Positions 1-7,461 of a DNA stretch of 36,769 nt are shown here, one piece after another. This stretch comes from Nocardioidaceae bacterium (GTDB lineage Bacteria > Actinomycetota > Actinomycetes > Propionibacteriales > Nocardioidaceae): positions 1 to 36,769 of the forward strand of contig JAICKK010000013.1 of NCBI GenBank assembly GCA_025927955.1, in the 5' to 3' direction. A program made the position numbers and the translations under genes. The notes beneath the pieces are model-generated. The model was not told the DNA's origin. It saw nothing but the letters and a program-made list of their open reading frames with translations, and searched no databases. Position 1 is the stretch's first letter. Every line of letters starts with the position of its first letter.

Positions 1-1
1 G

Positions 2-340
2 CGGTCGTTCATGCTCAAGCAGACCGGTGACAAGGAGGTCGCGCTGCTCACCGAGGTGGCGCACCGCGAGAAGCCGGCGACGCCGGACGACGTCGCGATG
101 ACCACCCTCGTGCCCGCGTTCATCCTCAGCGAGCTCAAGCAAGCCTTCATCATCGGCTTCATGATCTTCATCCCGTTCCTGGTGATCGACATCGTGGTCA
201 GTGCCGCGCTGATGTCGCTCGGCATGATGATGATGCCGCCGGTGATGGTGTCGCTGCCGTTCAAGATCCTGCTGTTCGTCCTCGTCGACGGCTGGGGCCT
301 GATCATCAAGGCCCTGGTCCAGAGCTACGGAGGTGGATAG
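2..340 (+). CDS. fliP: Flagellar biosynthesis protein FliP, C-terminal part (cut by window edge)
   Basis: FliP is a core subunit of the flagellar type III export gate in the inner membrane, where with FliQ and FliR it forms the helical export channel. The frame is open from the first base of the window, so the ORF-track methionine at 11 is internal and the true start lies upstream. About 112 residues remain of a family usually near 250. The visible part reads RSFMLKQTGDKEV, then the conserved TLVPAFILSELKQAF and IGFMIFIPFLVIDIVVS segments and two C-terminal hydrophobic helices, all characteristic of FliP. The order fliP, fliQ, fliR, flhB, flhA downstream confirms the identity. The product ends in SYGGG at TAG 338-340. 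Confidence 0.95.
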   Translation, partial: RSFMLKQTGDKEVALLTEVAHREKPATPDDVAMTTLVPAFILSELKQAFIIGFMIFIPFLVIDIVVSAALMSLGMMMMPPVMVSLPFKILLFVLVDGWGLIIKALVQSYGGG

Positions 341-343
341 CCC

Positions 344-508
344 ATGTCTCTCGCACCTGGGGTCGCGGCCGCGGCCCCGCATCCCGGCCGCCGGCGTCCG
401 CGCCGCTCGGCGCAGCCCGCTGCGCTCTCGCGCCGCGTCCTTGGCGGACCGGGCGCGGATGCCACGCCCGCCATGACCCCATCTGCTCGAGACAAGGGCC
501 AGCCGTGA
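344..508 (+). CDS. Possible small ORF between fliP and fliQ (54 aa), unrecognised
   Basis: This ORF is below the size cut-off of the ORF track. An ATG at 344 follows the strong ribosome-binding sequence GGAGGTGG (330-337), which overlaps the end of fliP. The frame stays open for 54 codons and its TGA overlaps the fliQ GTG as GTGA (505-508). The product would be basic and rich in Ala, Pro and Arg (MSLAPGVAAAAPHPG...), without membrane segments or a domain I know. Seen: good Shine-Dalgarno sequence, coupling overlap, same strand. Against: Ala/Pro/Arg-rich composition is what noncoding high-GC DNA yields, and fliP-fliQ gaps are usually only a few bases. It may be a coupling leader for fliQ, a real small protein, or decayed spacer. 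Confidence 0.35.
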   Translation: MSLAPGVAAAAPHPGRRRPRRSAQPAALSRRVLGGPGADATPAMTPSARDKGQP

Positions 509-774
509 CCGACAGTGACGTGCTCGACATCGCGCTGCAGACCATGGTCGTGGCGCTCAAGCTCTCGGCCCCGATCCTGGTGCCCGCGCTCGTGATCGGC
601 TTCGTGATCTCGCTCTTCCAGTCGATGACCCAGATCCAGGAGGTCACGCTGGCCTTCGTCCCCAAGGTGATCGGGGTCGGGCTCTCGCTGCTGTTCTCGG
701 GCAACTGGATGCTGCACACGCTCATCGACTACACCAACGACCTGTTCCAGCGCCTGCCCGGCCTCCTGGGTTAG
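505..774 (+). CDS. fliQ: Flagellar biosynthesis protein FliQ
   Basis: FliQ is a small two-helix inner-membrane protein of the flagellar type III export gate, assembling around FliP and FliR. At 89 residues it has the normal family length. It reads TDSDVLDIALQTMVVALKLSAPILVPALVIGFVIS (helix 1), then the conserved loop SLFQSMTQIQEVTLAFVPKVI and a second helix, an arrangement typical of FliQ. The GTG start at 505 overlaps the stop of the preceding small ORF, and no strong Shine-Dalgarno sequence precedes it, so initiation may depend on translational coupling. It ends three bases before the fliR start, indicating one operon. Confidence 0.95.
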   Translation: MTDSDVLDIALQTMVVALKLSAPILVPALVIGFVISLFQSMTQIQEVTLAFVPKVIGVGLSLLFSGNWMLHTLIDYTNDLFQRLPGLLG

Positions 775-777
775 GCC

Positions 778-1545
778 GTGACGCTCACGCTCTCGGGGGC
801 GCCTCTGGTCGCCTACCTGCTGGCCTCGGTGCGGCTGGCGGCCTGGCTGGTGGTCGCGCCGCCGTTCTCGTCGAGGTCCGTGCCGATGATGGCCAAGTCC
901 CTGCTCGCGCTGGGACTGGCCATGGTGGTCGTCCCGCAGATGCGCGGTGCCACCGTGCCGGACGGACTGGCGGAGCTGGGTGCGAGCGCGCTGCAGGAGG
1001 CCCTGGTCGGGGCGTCGCTGGGCTTCGTCACCTACCTCCTCTTCGCCGCCATCGAAGCCGCCGGAAGCCTCGTGGACGTGTTCGGCGGGTTCAGCCTGGC
1101 CGCCGCCTTCGACCCGTTGTCGCAGAACATGAACTCCGTGCACGGCAAGCTCTTCTCGATGCTGGCCACCATGCTGCTGTTCGTCAGCGGCGCGCACCTG
1201 CTGGTGATCGGCGGGGTGCTGCGCACCTTCGAGGCGATGCCCGTCGGGTCTGCGTGGCACCCCGCCGGCGTCGCCGACGTCCTCAGCACGGCGTTCGGGA
1301 TGTTCTTCACCGCGGCGGTCCAGATCGCCCTGCCGCTCATCGGCGTGCTGTTCCTGGCCGACCTCGGCCTCGCGCTGCTCACCCGGGTCGCGCCGCAGCT
1401 CAACGCCATCGGGATCATGTTCCCGGCGAAGATCGGGCTGACGCTGCTGGTCGTGGGGATGTCCATCGCGGTGCTCCCCGACGCGATGATGCGGCTCCTG
1501 GAGGACCTCTCCCAGGCCATGCGCGCGATGGTCGCCCAGGGATGA
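778..1545 (+). CDS. fliR: Flagellar biosynthesis protein FliR
   Basis: FliR is the third subunit of the FliPQR export-gate core in the inner membrane. The 255-residue product has the usual length and is hydrophobic throughout, with about six predicted membrane segments. Recognisable FliR stretches include RLAAWLVVAPPFSSRSVPMMAKSLLALGLA near the N terminus, the conserved LGFVTYLLFAAIEAAGSLVD in the middle, and FPAKIGLTLLVVG near the C terminus. It starts at GTG 778, three bases after the fliQ stop, and its TGA overlaps the flhB ATG (ATGA, 1542-1545), so FliR and FlhB are probably made by coupled translation. In some bacteria FliR and FlhB are fused; here they are separate. Confidence 0.95.
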   Translation: MTLTLSGAPLVAYLLASVRLAAWLVVAPPFSSRSVPMMAKSLLALGLAMVVVPQMRGATVPDGLAELGASALQEALVGASLGFVTYLLFAAIEAAGSLVDVFGGFSLAAAFDPLSQNMNSVHGKLFSMLATMLLFVSGAHLLVIGGVLRTFEAMPVGSAWHPAGVADVLSTAFGMFFTAAVQIALPLIGVLFLADLGLALLTRVAPQLNAIGIMFPAKIGLTLLVVGMSIAVLPDAMMRLLEDLSQAMRAMVAQG

Positions 1546-2705
1546 GCACCGAGGAGAAGACCGAGAAGGCGACTCCCAAGAAGGTCAAGCAGAGCCGCAA
1601 GGAGGGCCAGGTCGCGCGGACCCAGGAGCTCGGCGCCTGGGTCTCGGTGCTCTTCGTCGCGATGAGCCTGCAGTGGCTGTGCCGCAGCGGCCTCGGTAAG
1701 GTCCGCGACCTTCTGCTGACCACCATCCCTCAGACGGCCTCCCCCGACCAGCACCAGATGATGGCCGTGCTCAAGGACGGCGCGACGATGGCGCTGCTGA
1801 TGACCGTGGTGCTCGGCTCCTGCATCCTGGTGATCGGGGTGGCGTCCGCGATCGCCCAGGGCGGCCTGTTCTTCGCGACCAAGGCGATGAAGCCGAAGTG
1901 GTCCAGGCTCAACCCCGTGCAGGGCGTCAAGCGGCTCTTCGGGCCGCATGCCGTGTGGGAGGGGCTGAAGATGCTCCTCAAGAGCGCGCTGGTCGGCTTC
2001 TTCGTCTGGCGTGCGGTCATCGGCCTGCTGCCGCTCGTCGGGGGCCTGGTCCCCCTCGACGCGGGCTTGCACGTCGCGGGGGAGGCCGCCACCGGTCTGA
2101 TGCGTGACGTCGCCCTCGCCGGTCTCGTCTCCGCCGCCGCGGACTACGCCGTGCAGCGGCGCAAGACCGGCAAGCAGGTGCGGATGACCAAGAAGGAGGT
2201 CCGTGACGAGCACAAGCAGAGCGAGGGCGACCCGCACGTCAAGGGGCAGATCCGGTCCCGCCAGATGGCCGCGGCCCGCAACCGCATGATGGACGCCGTC
2301 CCCGACGCCGACGTGGTGCTGGTCAACCCCACCCACGTCGCCGTGGCGCTGCGCTACGACCCGGCCAAGGGAACCCCCCGGGTGGTCGCGAAGGGCGCCG
2401 GCCTGGTCGCGACCAAGATCCGCGAGCTCGCCGAGGCCAACCGCGTCACGCTCGTCGAGGACATCCCGCTCGCGCGGGCGCTGCACTCCGGGTGCGAGGT
2501 CGGCCAGGAGATCCCACCGCAGCTCTACCAGGCCGTCGCCCAGGTGCTCGCCTTCGTGCTCAGCCTGCGGTCCGCAGGCGTGCCCGCCGGTCGGCACCGC
2601 ACCCCGCGGACCGGCGAGCCGCTGCCGGACGTGCCCCGCGCCGGCCGGCGGGTCCCGCGACCCGCACCCTCCGAACCCTCAAGTCCGGCCGCCACCCGCC
2701 GATAA
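1542..2705 (+). CDS. flhB: Flagellar export-gate switch protein FlhB (autocleaving)
   Basis: FlhB sits beside the FliPQR gate and, through self-cleavage at an NPTH motif, switches export from rod/hook substrates to filament substrates. The ORF-track entry begins at 1254 inside fliR; the real start is ATG 1542, overlapping the fliR stop and giving MSTEEKTEKATPKKVKQSRKEGQVARTQE, the standard FlhB N terminus. The 387-residue product has four membrane segments, a cytoplasmic linker (DEHKQSEGDPHVKGQIRSRQ) and NPTH at residues 262-265, with the cleavage site after the Asn. After the usual end of the FlhB_C domain (FVLSLR) it carries an extra Pro/Arg-rich tail of about 45 residues. A sigma28-like promoter overlaps the end of this tail and the stop codon. 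Confidence 0.95.
   Translation: MSTEEKTEKATPKKVKQSRKEGQVARTQELGAWVSVLFVAMSLQWLCRSGLGKVRDLLLTTIPQTASPDQHQMMAVLKDGATMALLMTVVLGSCILVIGVASAIAQGGLFFATKAMKPKWSRLNPVQGVKRLFGPHAVWEGLKMLLKSALVGFFVWRAVIGLLPLVGGLVPLDAGLHVAGEAATGLMRDVALAGLVSAAADYAVQRRKTGKQVRMTKKEVRDEHKQSEGDPHVKGQIRSRQMAAARNRMMDAVPDADVVLVNPTHVAVALRYDPAKGTPRVVAKGAGLVATKIRELAEANRVTLVEDIPLARALHSGCEVGQEIPPQLYQAVAQVLAFVLSLRSAGVPAGRHRTPRTGEPLPDVPRAGRRVPRPAPSEPSSPAATRR
2679..2705 (+). promoter_or_regulatory. Candidate sigma28/FliA (WhiG-type) promoter for flhA
   Basis: The sequence reads TCAA (2679-2682), exactly 15 bases, then GCCGATAA (2698-2705). The family consensus for sigma28-class factors (FliA, WhiG) is TAAA-N15-GCCGATAA, so the -10 element matches at every position and the -35 at three of four, with correct spacing. 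The last three bases of the -10 are the flhB stop codon. The predicted transcript would begin near 2713-2716, leaving a leader of about 80 bases before flhA. Such an AT-containing octamer is rare in DNA this GC-rich, which strengthens the call. It is not experimentally supported. Confidence 0.65.
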
Positions 2706-2796
2706 GAAGGGTGGGCCAGGACGGCCAGAGCAGCCCGCACCACGGACGGTGCCTTCCACAGGCGGTAGCACCGCCGTTGCGAGAGGCAAAGCACCC
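2706..2796 (+). promoter_or_regulatory. flhB-flhA spacer / flhA 5' leader with hairpins near the start
   Basis: This 91-base spacer holds a perfect 6-bp hairpin, GGCGGT-AGC-ACCGCC, at 2761-2775. Immediately after it is a small TTGC-GAGAG-GCAA hairpin (2777-2789) whose loop is the likely Shine-Dalgarno of the GTG at 2797. An upstream GGTGC (2749-area) can pair alternatively with GCACC in the first hairpin. It might tune flhA translation, but no known riboswitch consensus fits. Confidence 0.3.
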
Positions 2797-4911
2797 GTGG
2801 CGCAGAAGCAGCTCCCGTCCCCGTCGGCCCGCGCGAGCGCCGGCCCGGGAGCCGGTGGCCTCGGCCACGGCCGTATGTCGCTGGTCGGCGTCCCCGTCGC
2901 CGTGGTCGGCATCGTGGTGATGCTCGTCGTACCGCTGCCTCCGATGCTGCTCGACGTCCTCATCGCCGGCAACATCACCGCGGCGCTGCTCGTCCTGCTC
3001 ACCTCCATGTTCGTGCACCGGCCGCTGGACTTCTCCGCCTTCCCGGCACTGATCCTGGTGGCCACCTTGTTCCGGCTGGCGCTCAACGTCAGTGCGAGCC
3101 GGCTGGTGCTGCTCGACGGCTACGCCGGCAAGGTCATCGACACCTTCGGGCACTTCGTCATCGGGGGCTCGCTGATCGTCGGCATCATCGTGTTCGCGAT
3201 CCTCGTCGTGATCCAGTTCGTGGTGGTCACCAACGGTGCCGGACGCGTCGCCGAGGTCGGCGCCCGGTTCACCCTCGACGCCATGCCCGGCAAGCAGATG
3301 GCCATCGACGCCGACCTCAACTCGGGGCTCATCGACGACGACGAGGCCCGCCGCCGGCGCGCGGAGGTCTCCGGCGAGGCGGACTTCTACGGCGCGATGG
3401 ACGGCGCCTCGAAGTTCGTCAAGGGCGACGCGATCGCCGCGATCGTGATCACCATGGTGAACCTGCTCGGCGGGTTCACCGTCGGCATCGTGCAGAAGGG
3501 CATGTCGCTCTCCGACGCGGTGCACACCTACAGCCTGCTCACCATCGGCGACGGCCTGGTGTCCCAGATCCCGGCCCTGCTGCTCTCGGTCGCGACCGGC
3601 CTGATCGTGACCCGCTCCACAGGGAACTCCGACATGGGCTCGGAGGTGGTCCAGCAGCTCACCCGCCAGCGGCTGCCCATGCGCATCGCCGGCTTCGGCG
3701 CGCTCGGCCTGTGCCTGATCCCCGGGATCCCGAAGCTTCCGTTCGTGCTGGCCGGCGGCACCATGCTGGTGCTCTCCACCCGCGTCCACCCCGAGGCCGA
3801 GTCCGTCGCGCCGGAGACCTCGGCCGACGGCGATCCCGCGACCCCCTCCCCGGACTCGCTCGAGGCGATCATCGAGGACATCCGGGTGGACCCGCTCGAG
3901 ATCGAGCTGGCCGCGGACCTCATCGACCTCGTGGACCCCACCTCCGGCGGCGACCTGCTCGACCGGGTGAAGTCGCTGCGCCGCAAGGTCGCCACCGACC
4001 TCGGGCTGGTGCTGCCCCCGGTGCGCACCCGAGACAACCTCGACCTGCCGCTGCACACCTACGCGATCCGGCTCTTCGGGGTCGAGGTCGCCCGCGGCGA
4101 GGCGCCTCCCGGCACGGTCCTGGCCATCGGCGACCGGCTGGACTCGCTGCCGGGGCGCCGGACCCAGGAGCCCGTGTTCGGGCTCACCGCGGTGTGGGTC
4201 CCGTTCGAGCTGCGCGCCCAGGCCGAGATCCTCGGCGCCACCGTCGTCGACCGCTCCTCGGTGCTGACCACCCACCTGGCCGAGGTGGTGCGCAGCTACG
4301 CGTCCCGCCTGCTGGGGCGCGAGGAGGTCAAGATGCTCGCGGACGCCGTCCGGCGCACCCACCCGGCGGTCATCGAGGAGCTCACCCCGGCGCAGCTCAG
4401 CCTCGGCGAGATGCAGGAGGTGCTGCAGGTGCTGCTGGAGGAGAGCGTGTCCGTGCGCGACCTGCCGCGGATCTTCGAGGCCCTTTCGCTGCGGGCCCGC
4501 GTGTCCAAGGACGTCGACGGCCTGGTGGCCGCCGCCCGCGAGACGCTCGGCCCCGCGATCGTGGCGCCGTACCTGCACGACGGGTCGATCCCGGTGCTCA
4601 GCTTCGAGCCGACCCTCGAGCAGCGGCTGCTCGAGGGCCTGCGGGTCAGCGAGAAGGGCGGCTTCCTGGCCCTCGACCTCGACCTCTCCCAGTCCCTGAT
4701 GAACGAGCTGTCCGCCCTCAACGCCCAGGCGGAGCAGCAGAACATCAGCCCCGTGCTCGTCTGCGCTCCCCAGATCCGCGCGGCCGTACGGCGCCTCACC
4801 GCGACCACCCTCGGGCGGCTGCCGGTGCTGTCCTACAGCGAGCTGAGCGGACCGATCCAGATCCGCTCGGTGGGCGTGGTCAACGCCCGGACCGCGCTGA
4901 TGCCGACCTGA
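2797..4911 (+). CDS. flhA: Flagellar export-gate protein FlhA
   Basis: FlhA is the large export-gate subunit: an N-terminal membrane domain couples proton flow to export and a C-terminal cytoplasmic ring receives chaperone-substrate complexes. The region from about residue 25 to 310 has eight hydrophobic segments around the conserved FHIPEP-family loop (VTNGAGRVAEVGARFTLDAMPGKQMAIDADL ... DEARRRR ... EADFYGAMDGASKFVKGDAIA). The remaining ~370 residues form the cytoplasmic domain, including GVEVARGEAPPGTVLAIGD. The ORF track starts at GTG 2749 (720 aa). I prefer GTG 2797 (704 aa), because GAGAGG lies about 10 bases upstream and a 16-residue extension would overlap the leader hairpins; 2749 cannot be excluded. 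It lies 91 bases after flhB and probably has its own sigma28-type promoter. Confidence 0.93.
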   Translation: MAQKQLPSPSARASAGPGAGGLGHGRMSLVGVPVAVVGIVVMLVVPLPPMLLDVLIAGNITAALLVLLTSMFVHRPLDFSAFPALILVATLFRLALNVSASRLVLLDGYAGKVIDTFGHFVIGGSLIVGIIVFAILVVIQFVVVTNGAGRVAEVGARFTLDAMPGKQMAIDADLNSGLIDDDEARRRRAEVSGEADFYGAMDGASKFVKGDAIAAIVITMVNLLGGFTVGIVQKGMSLSDAVHTYSLLTIGDGLVSQIPALLLSVATGLIVTRSTGNSDMGSEVVQQLTRQRLPMRIAGFGALGLCLIPGIPKLPFVLAGGTMLVLSTRVHPEAESVAPETSADGDPATPSPDSLEAIIEDIRVDPLEIELAADLIDLVDPTSGGDLLDRVKSLRRKVATDLGLVLPPVRTRDNLDLPLHTYAIRLFGVEVARGEAPPGTVLAIGDRLDSLPGRRTQEPVFGLTAVWVPFELRAQAEILGATVVDRSSVLTTHLAEVVRSYASRLLGREEVKMLADAVRRTHPAVIEELTPAQLSLGEMQEVLQVLLEESVSVRDLPRIFEALSLRARVSKDVDGLVAAARETLGPAIVAPYLHDGSIPVLSFEPTLEQRLLEGLRVSEKGGFLALDLDLSQSLMNELSALNAQAEQQNISPVLVCAPQIRAAVRRLTATTLGRLPVLSYSELSGPIQIRSVGVVNARTALMPT

Positions 4912-4973
4912 CCACTGCCGCCCTCCCCCGAGAACCCGTCAGCGCCCGACGACCCGAGAGCAAGGAGTAGCCC

Positions 4974-5228
4974 ATGAGCCCGCTGTCCGCACCGGTGCTC
5001 CTCATCGCCGCCCTGGTGAGCGGACCGGCCCTGTGGGGAGCCTTCGTCGACGGGTCGACAAGCCTCCAGACGGCGCTGGTGCGCTTCCTGGTCTGCGCGG
5101 TGCTGGGCTGGGTGGGCCTGTCCGTCGTCTCGATGCTCGTCGGTCCGGCGCCGAGACGCCCTGGCGAACGGGACGAGGCCGAGCGCGAGCCCAGCGCGTC
5201 CAAGACCTCCGAGCCGAGCTCCTTCTAG
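4974..5228 (+). CDS. Small two-helix membrane protein at the end of the flagellar cluster
   Basis: I do not recognise a named family. The 84-residue product has two hydrophobic segments (about residues 7-25 and 33-56) and a charged, Glu/Ser-rich C-terminal tail (PGERDEAEREPSASKTSEPSSF), so it is likely a small inner-membrane protein with its tail in the cytoplasm. The start at ATG 4974 is well supported by AAGGAG eight bases upstream. It lies 62 bases after flhA on the same strand and is followed by a gene-free repeat region, so it is probably the last gene of the flagellar operon. Association with the export gate or flagellar assembly is inferred from position only. Confidence 0.75.
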   Translation: MSPLSAPVLLIAALVSGPALWGAFVDGSTSLQTALVRFLVCAVLGWVGLSVVSMLVGPAPRRPGERDEAEREPSASKTSEPSSF

Positions 5229-5661
5229 AGGGGGCCGGCTCCGGCCGCCACCTGTGCGCGGACGCCACCGCGGTCACGGTTGGCGCGGGCGTGGCGGTGG
5301 TCTCGAGGCCTCGGCTAGCGCCTCGGCACCTCGACCAACGCCCGTCCCGCTGGTTGAGGTGCCCGAGCCCCCGGGGCGAGGGCCTCGAAACCGCCGCACC
5401 GACGCGCGGACCCGACCGTGGTCGGGGTTGGCGCGGGCGTGGCGGTGGTCTCGAGGCCTCGGCTAGCGCCTCGGCACCTCGACCAACGCGGCCCCGCCGG
5501 GCGTAATCGAGTTGGGTCTGTCGGCGCCCGCGCGTAGCGTGCGTCCTACAACCAACCGCACGCTCTGCCGCTTCCCGGGGGCTCCGGGCCACCGCCCGGT
5601 CGTGGGTCCCGCCCTGTCCTCGCGGGAGCGGTGCGCCGCTCACCCGAGGTGCCCACCCCCG
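5229..5661. repeat. Gene-free region with long palindromic intergenic repeats
   Basis: This 433-base stretch separates the flagellar cluster from the ABC exporter genes. It contains two identical 63-bp direct repeats (5278-5340 and 5426-5488), whose last ~42 bp start GGTCTCGAGGCCTCGGCTAG. Between them, at 5350-5392, lies an inverted relative starting CTGGTTGAGGTGCCCGAG and ending GCCTCGAAACC. The similarity extends imperfectly upstream of both direct copies (GCGCGGAC...). The same element family occurs at 19801-19911. ORFs in the track here are translations of the repeat. From 5489 to 5661 I see no gene; the exporter promoter must lie here, but no convincing -35/-10 stands out. Confidence 0.85.
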
Positions 5662-7461
5662 ATGTCGCACGCCCTGCCCGAGTCCGCTGGACCGCACGAC
5701 CATCCGCCCGCCGGGGCCAGGTCGCTGTGGCGGCTGCGCGGCTACCTGCGGCCGCACGTCCGGTCGATGCTGGTGATGGCGGGTGCGGCGCTGGCCGGGG
5801 TCGCCCTGACCATCGCGATCCCGCTGGTCACCAAGGCGATCATCGACGGCCCGATCGCCGACCACCGGATCGGTGCCATCGCGCCGCTCGGGCTGCTCGC
5901 CCTCGGCCTGGGGATCCTCGAGGCCCTGTGCATCTTCTGTCGCCGGTGGGTGCAGTCCAACGCGGTGCTCGGCATGGAGACCGACATGCGCCGCGACCTC
6001 TACGCGCACCTGCAGTGGCTGCCGATGGCCTTCCACGGCCGCTGGCAGTCCGGGCAGCTGCTGTCGCGGGTCACCAACGACCTGTCGAGCATCCGCCGGT
6101 TCAGCGGCTTCGGCCTGCTGTTCCTGGTGATGAACGTGCTGCAGGTCATCGTCGTGACGCTCGTCCTCCTGCACATGTACTGGCCCCTGGGCCTGGTCGT
6201 GGCCGCGGCGTCGGTGCCGATCGTCGCGGTCTCGAACCGCTTCGAGCGCCGCTACGTCCTGATCTCCCGCACCGTGCAGGACCAGCAGGGCGACCTCGCC
6301 ACGCTCGCGGAGGAGGGCGCGGTCGGCGTCCGGGTGATCAGGTCCTTCGGCCGTGGCCGCTTCGTCTCCGACCGGTACAACGACGCGGCCCGCAGGCTCT
6401 ACGACACCTCCATGGAGAAGGTGCGGCTGTCTGCGAGATTCTGGACCTTCCTGGAGGTGATCCCGAACCTCGCGGTCGTGGTGGTGCTGCTCCTCGGAGC
6501 GCTGGGAGTGGGGGAGGGCCGCCTCACGCTGGGGACCCTGGTCGCCTTCATCACGCTGATGCTCTCCCTGGTGTGGCCGATCGCCTCGCTCGGCTACATC
6601 CTGTCCATGGGGCAGGAGGCGATGACCTCGGCGGCCCGGATCCTCGAGATCTTCGATACCGCCTCCTCCATCGGCTCCGGCGCCACCGTGCTCGAGCGTC
6701 CGCGGGGACACCTGCGCTTCGAGGGTGTGGGCTTCGCGTTCCCCGACGAGCCCGGCGAGCCCGTCCTGCACGACATCGACCTCGACGTGTCGCCCGGGGA
6801 GACGGTGGCCGTGGTCGGCGCGACCGGGTCCGGCAAGACGGTGCTGACCTCCCTCGTGCCCCGCCTGTACGACGTGACGGCGGGGCGGATCACGGTCGAC
6901 GGGGTCGACGTACGCGACCTCGACCTGGTGAACCTGAGGCAGATCGTGGCCACCGCGTTCGAGGAGCCGACGCTGTTCTCCATGAGCGCCCGCGAGAACC
7001 TGCTTCTCGGGCGCCGCGACGCCACCGAGCAGGACCTGCTCGACGCCGTGGAGGTGGCTCAGGCCGACTTCGTGCACGACCTTCCGTGGGGCCTCGACAC
7101 GCGGATCGGGGAGCAGGGCATGGCGCTGTCCGGCGGTCAGCGCCAGCGCCTCGCGCTGGCGCGGGCGGTGCTGGCCCGGCCCCGGATCCTGGTGCTCGAC
7201 GACACCCTGTCGGCGCTGGACGTGCACACGGAGCAGCTCGTGGAGGAGGCGCTGCGACTCGTGCTGCGCGACGCCACCGGCATCGTGGTCGCGCACCGCG
7301 CCTCGACGGTCCTGCTCGCCGACAAGGTCGCGCTGCTGCAGGACGGCACGGTCACGCACGTCGGCCGGCACAGCGACCTGATGGCCACGGTGCCGGCCTA
7401 CCGCGAGCTGCTGGCGGCCGACGCCGACTCCGACGCGGACCTCGAGGGGGTGGGCGCGTGA
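5662..7461 (+). CDS. ABC exporter half-transporter, subunit with degenerate ATP site
   Basis: This is a type IV-fold (ABCB-like) half-exporter with six membrane helices (residues ~30-310) followed by a nucleotide-binding domain, 599 residues in all. The track start at TTG 5512 lies in repeat-flanking DNA; ATG 5662 (MSHALPESAG) is preceded by GAGGTG and gives a normal length. Walker A is GATGSGKT (residues ~386-393) and the signature is canonical LSGGQRQR. However, Walker B reads ILVLDDTLSALD, so the catalytic glutamate is Asp, and the Q-loop reads FEEP with Glu where Gln is usual. The H-loop His (VVAHRAS) is kept. This is the pattern of the degenerate half of a heterodimeric exporter. Its stop overlaps the next gene as GTGA, and the partner encodes the complementary half. 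Substrate unknown; multidrug or lipid export is plausible. Confidence 0.88.
   Translation: MSHALPESAGPHDHPPAGARSLWRLRGYLRPHVRSMLVMAGAALAGVALTIAIPLVTKAIIDGPIADHRIGAIAPLGLLALGLGILEALCIFCRRWVQSNAVLGMETDMRRDLYAHLQWLPMAFHGRWQSGQLLSRVTNDLSSIRRFSGFGLLFLVMNVLQVIVVTLVLLHMYWPLGLVVAAASVPIVAVSNRFERRYVLISRTVQDQQGDLATLAEEGAVGVRVIRSFGRGRFVSDRYNDAARRLYDTSMEKVRLSARFWTFLEVIPNLAVVVVLLLGALGVGEGRLTLGTLVAFITLMLSLVWPIASLGYILSMGQEAMTSAARILEIFDTASSIGSGATVLERPRGHLRFEGVGFAFPDEPGEPVLHDIDLDVSPGETVAVVGATGSGKTVLTSLVPRLYDVTAGRITVDGVDVRDLDLVNLRQIVATAFEEPTLFSMSARENLLLGRRDATEQDLLDAVEVAQADFVHDLPWGLDTRIGEQGMALSGGQRQRLALARAVLARPRILVLDDTLSALDVHTEQLVEEALRLVLRDATGIVVAHRASTVLLADKVALLQDGTVTHVGRHSDLMATVPAYRELLAADADSDADLEGVGA

Noticed and set aside
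2706-2796. Cyclic-di-GMP (GEMM-I) riboswitch in the flhA leader, suggested by GGTAGC and GCAAAGC
   Set aside because: The motifs occur in the wrong order and spacing, and no tetraloop receptor or P1 stem could be drawn.
2560-4578. 672-codon minus-strand ORF opposite flhA
   Set aside because: It mirrors the third-position GC bias of flhA, its composition is low complexity, and flhA is unmistakable.
5631-7457. Upstream extension of the second ABC exporter ORF (1224 codons in the track)
   Set aside because: The frame merely stays open through the first exporter gene; translated sequence before GTG 7458 is Arg/Pro-rich shadow, and the exporter domain starts afterwards.
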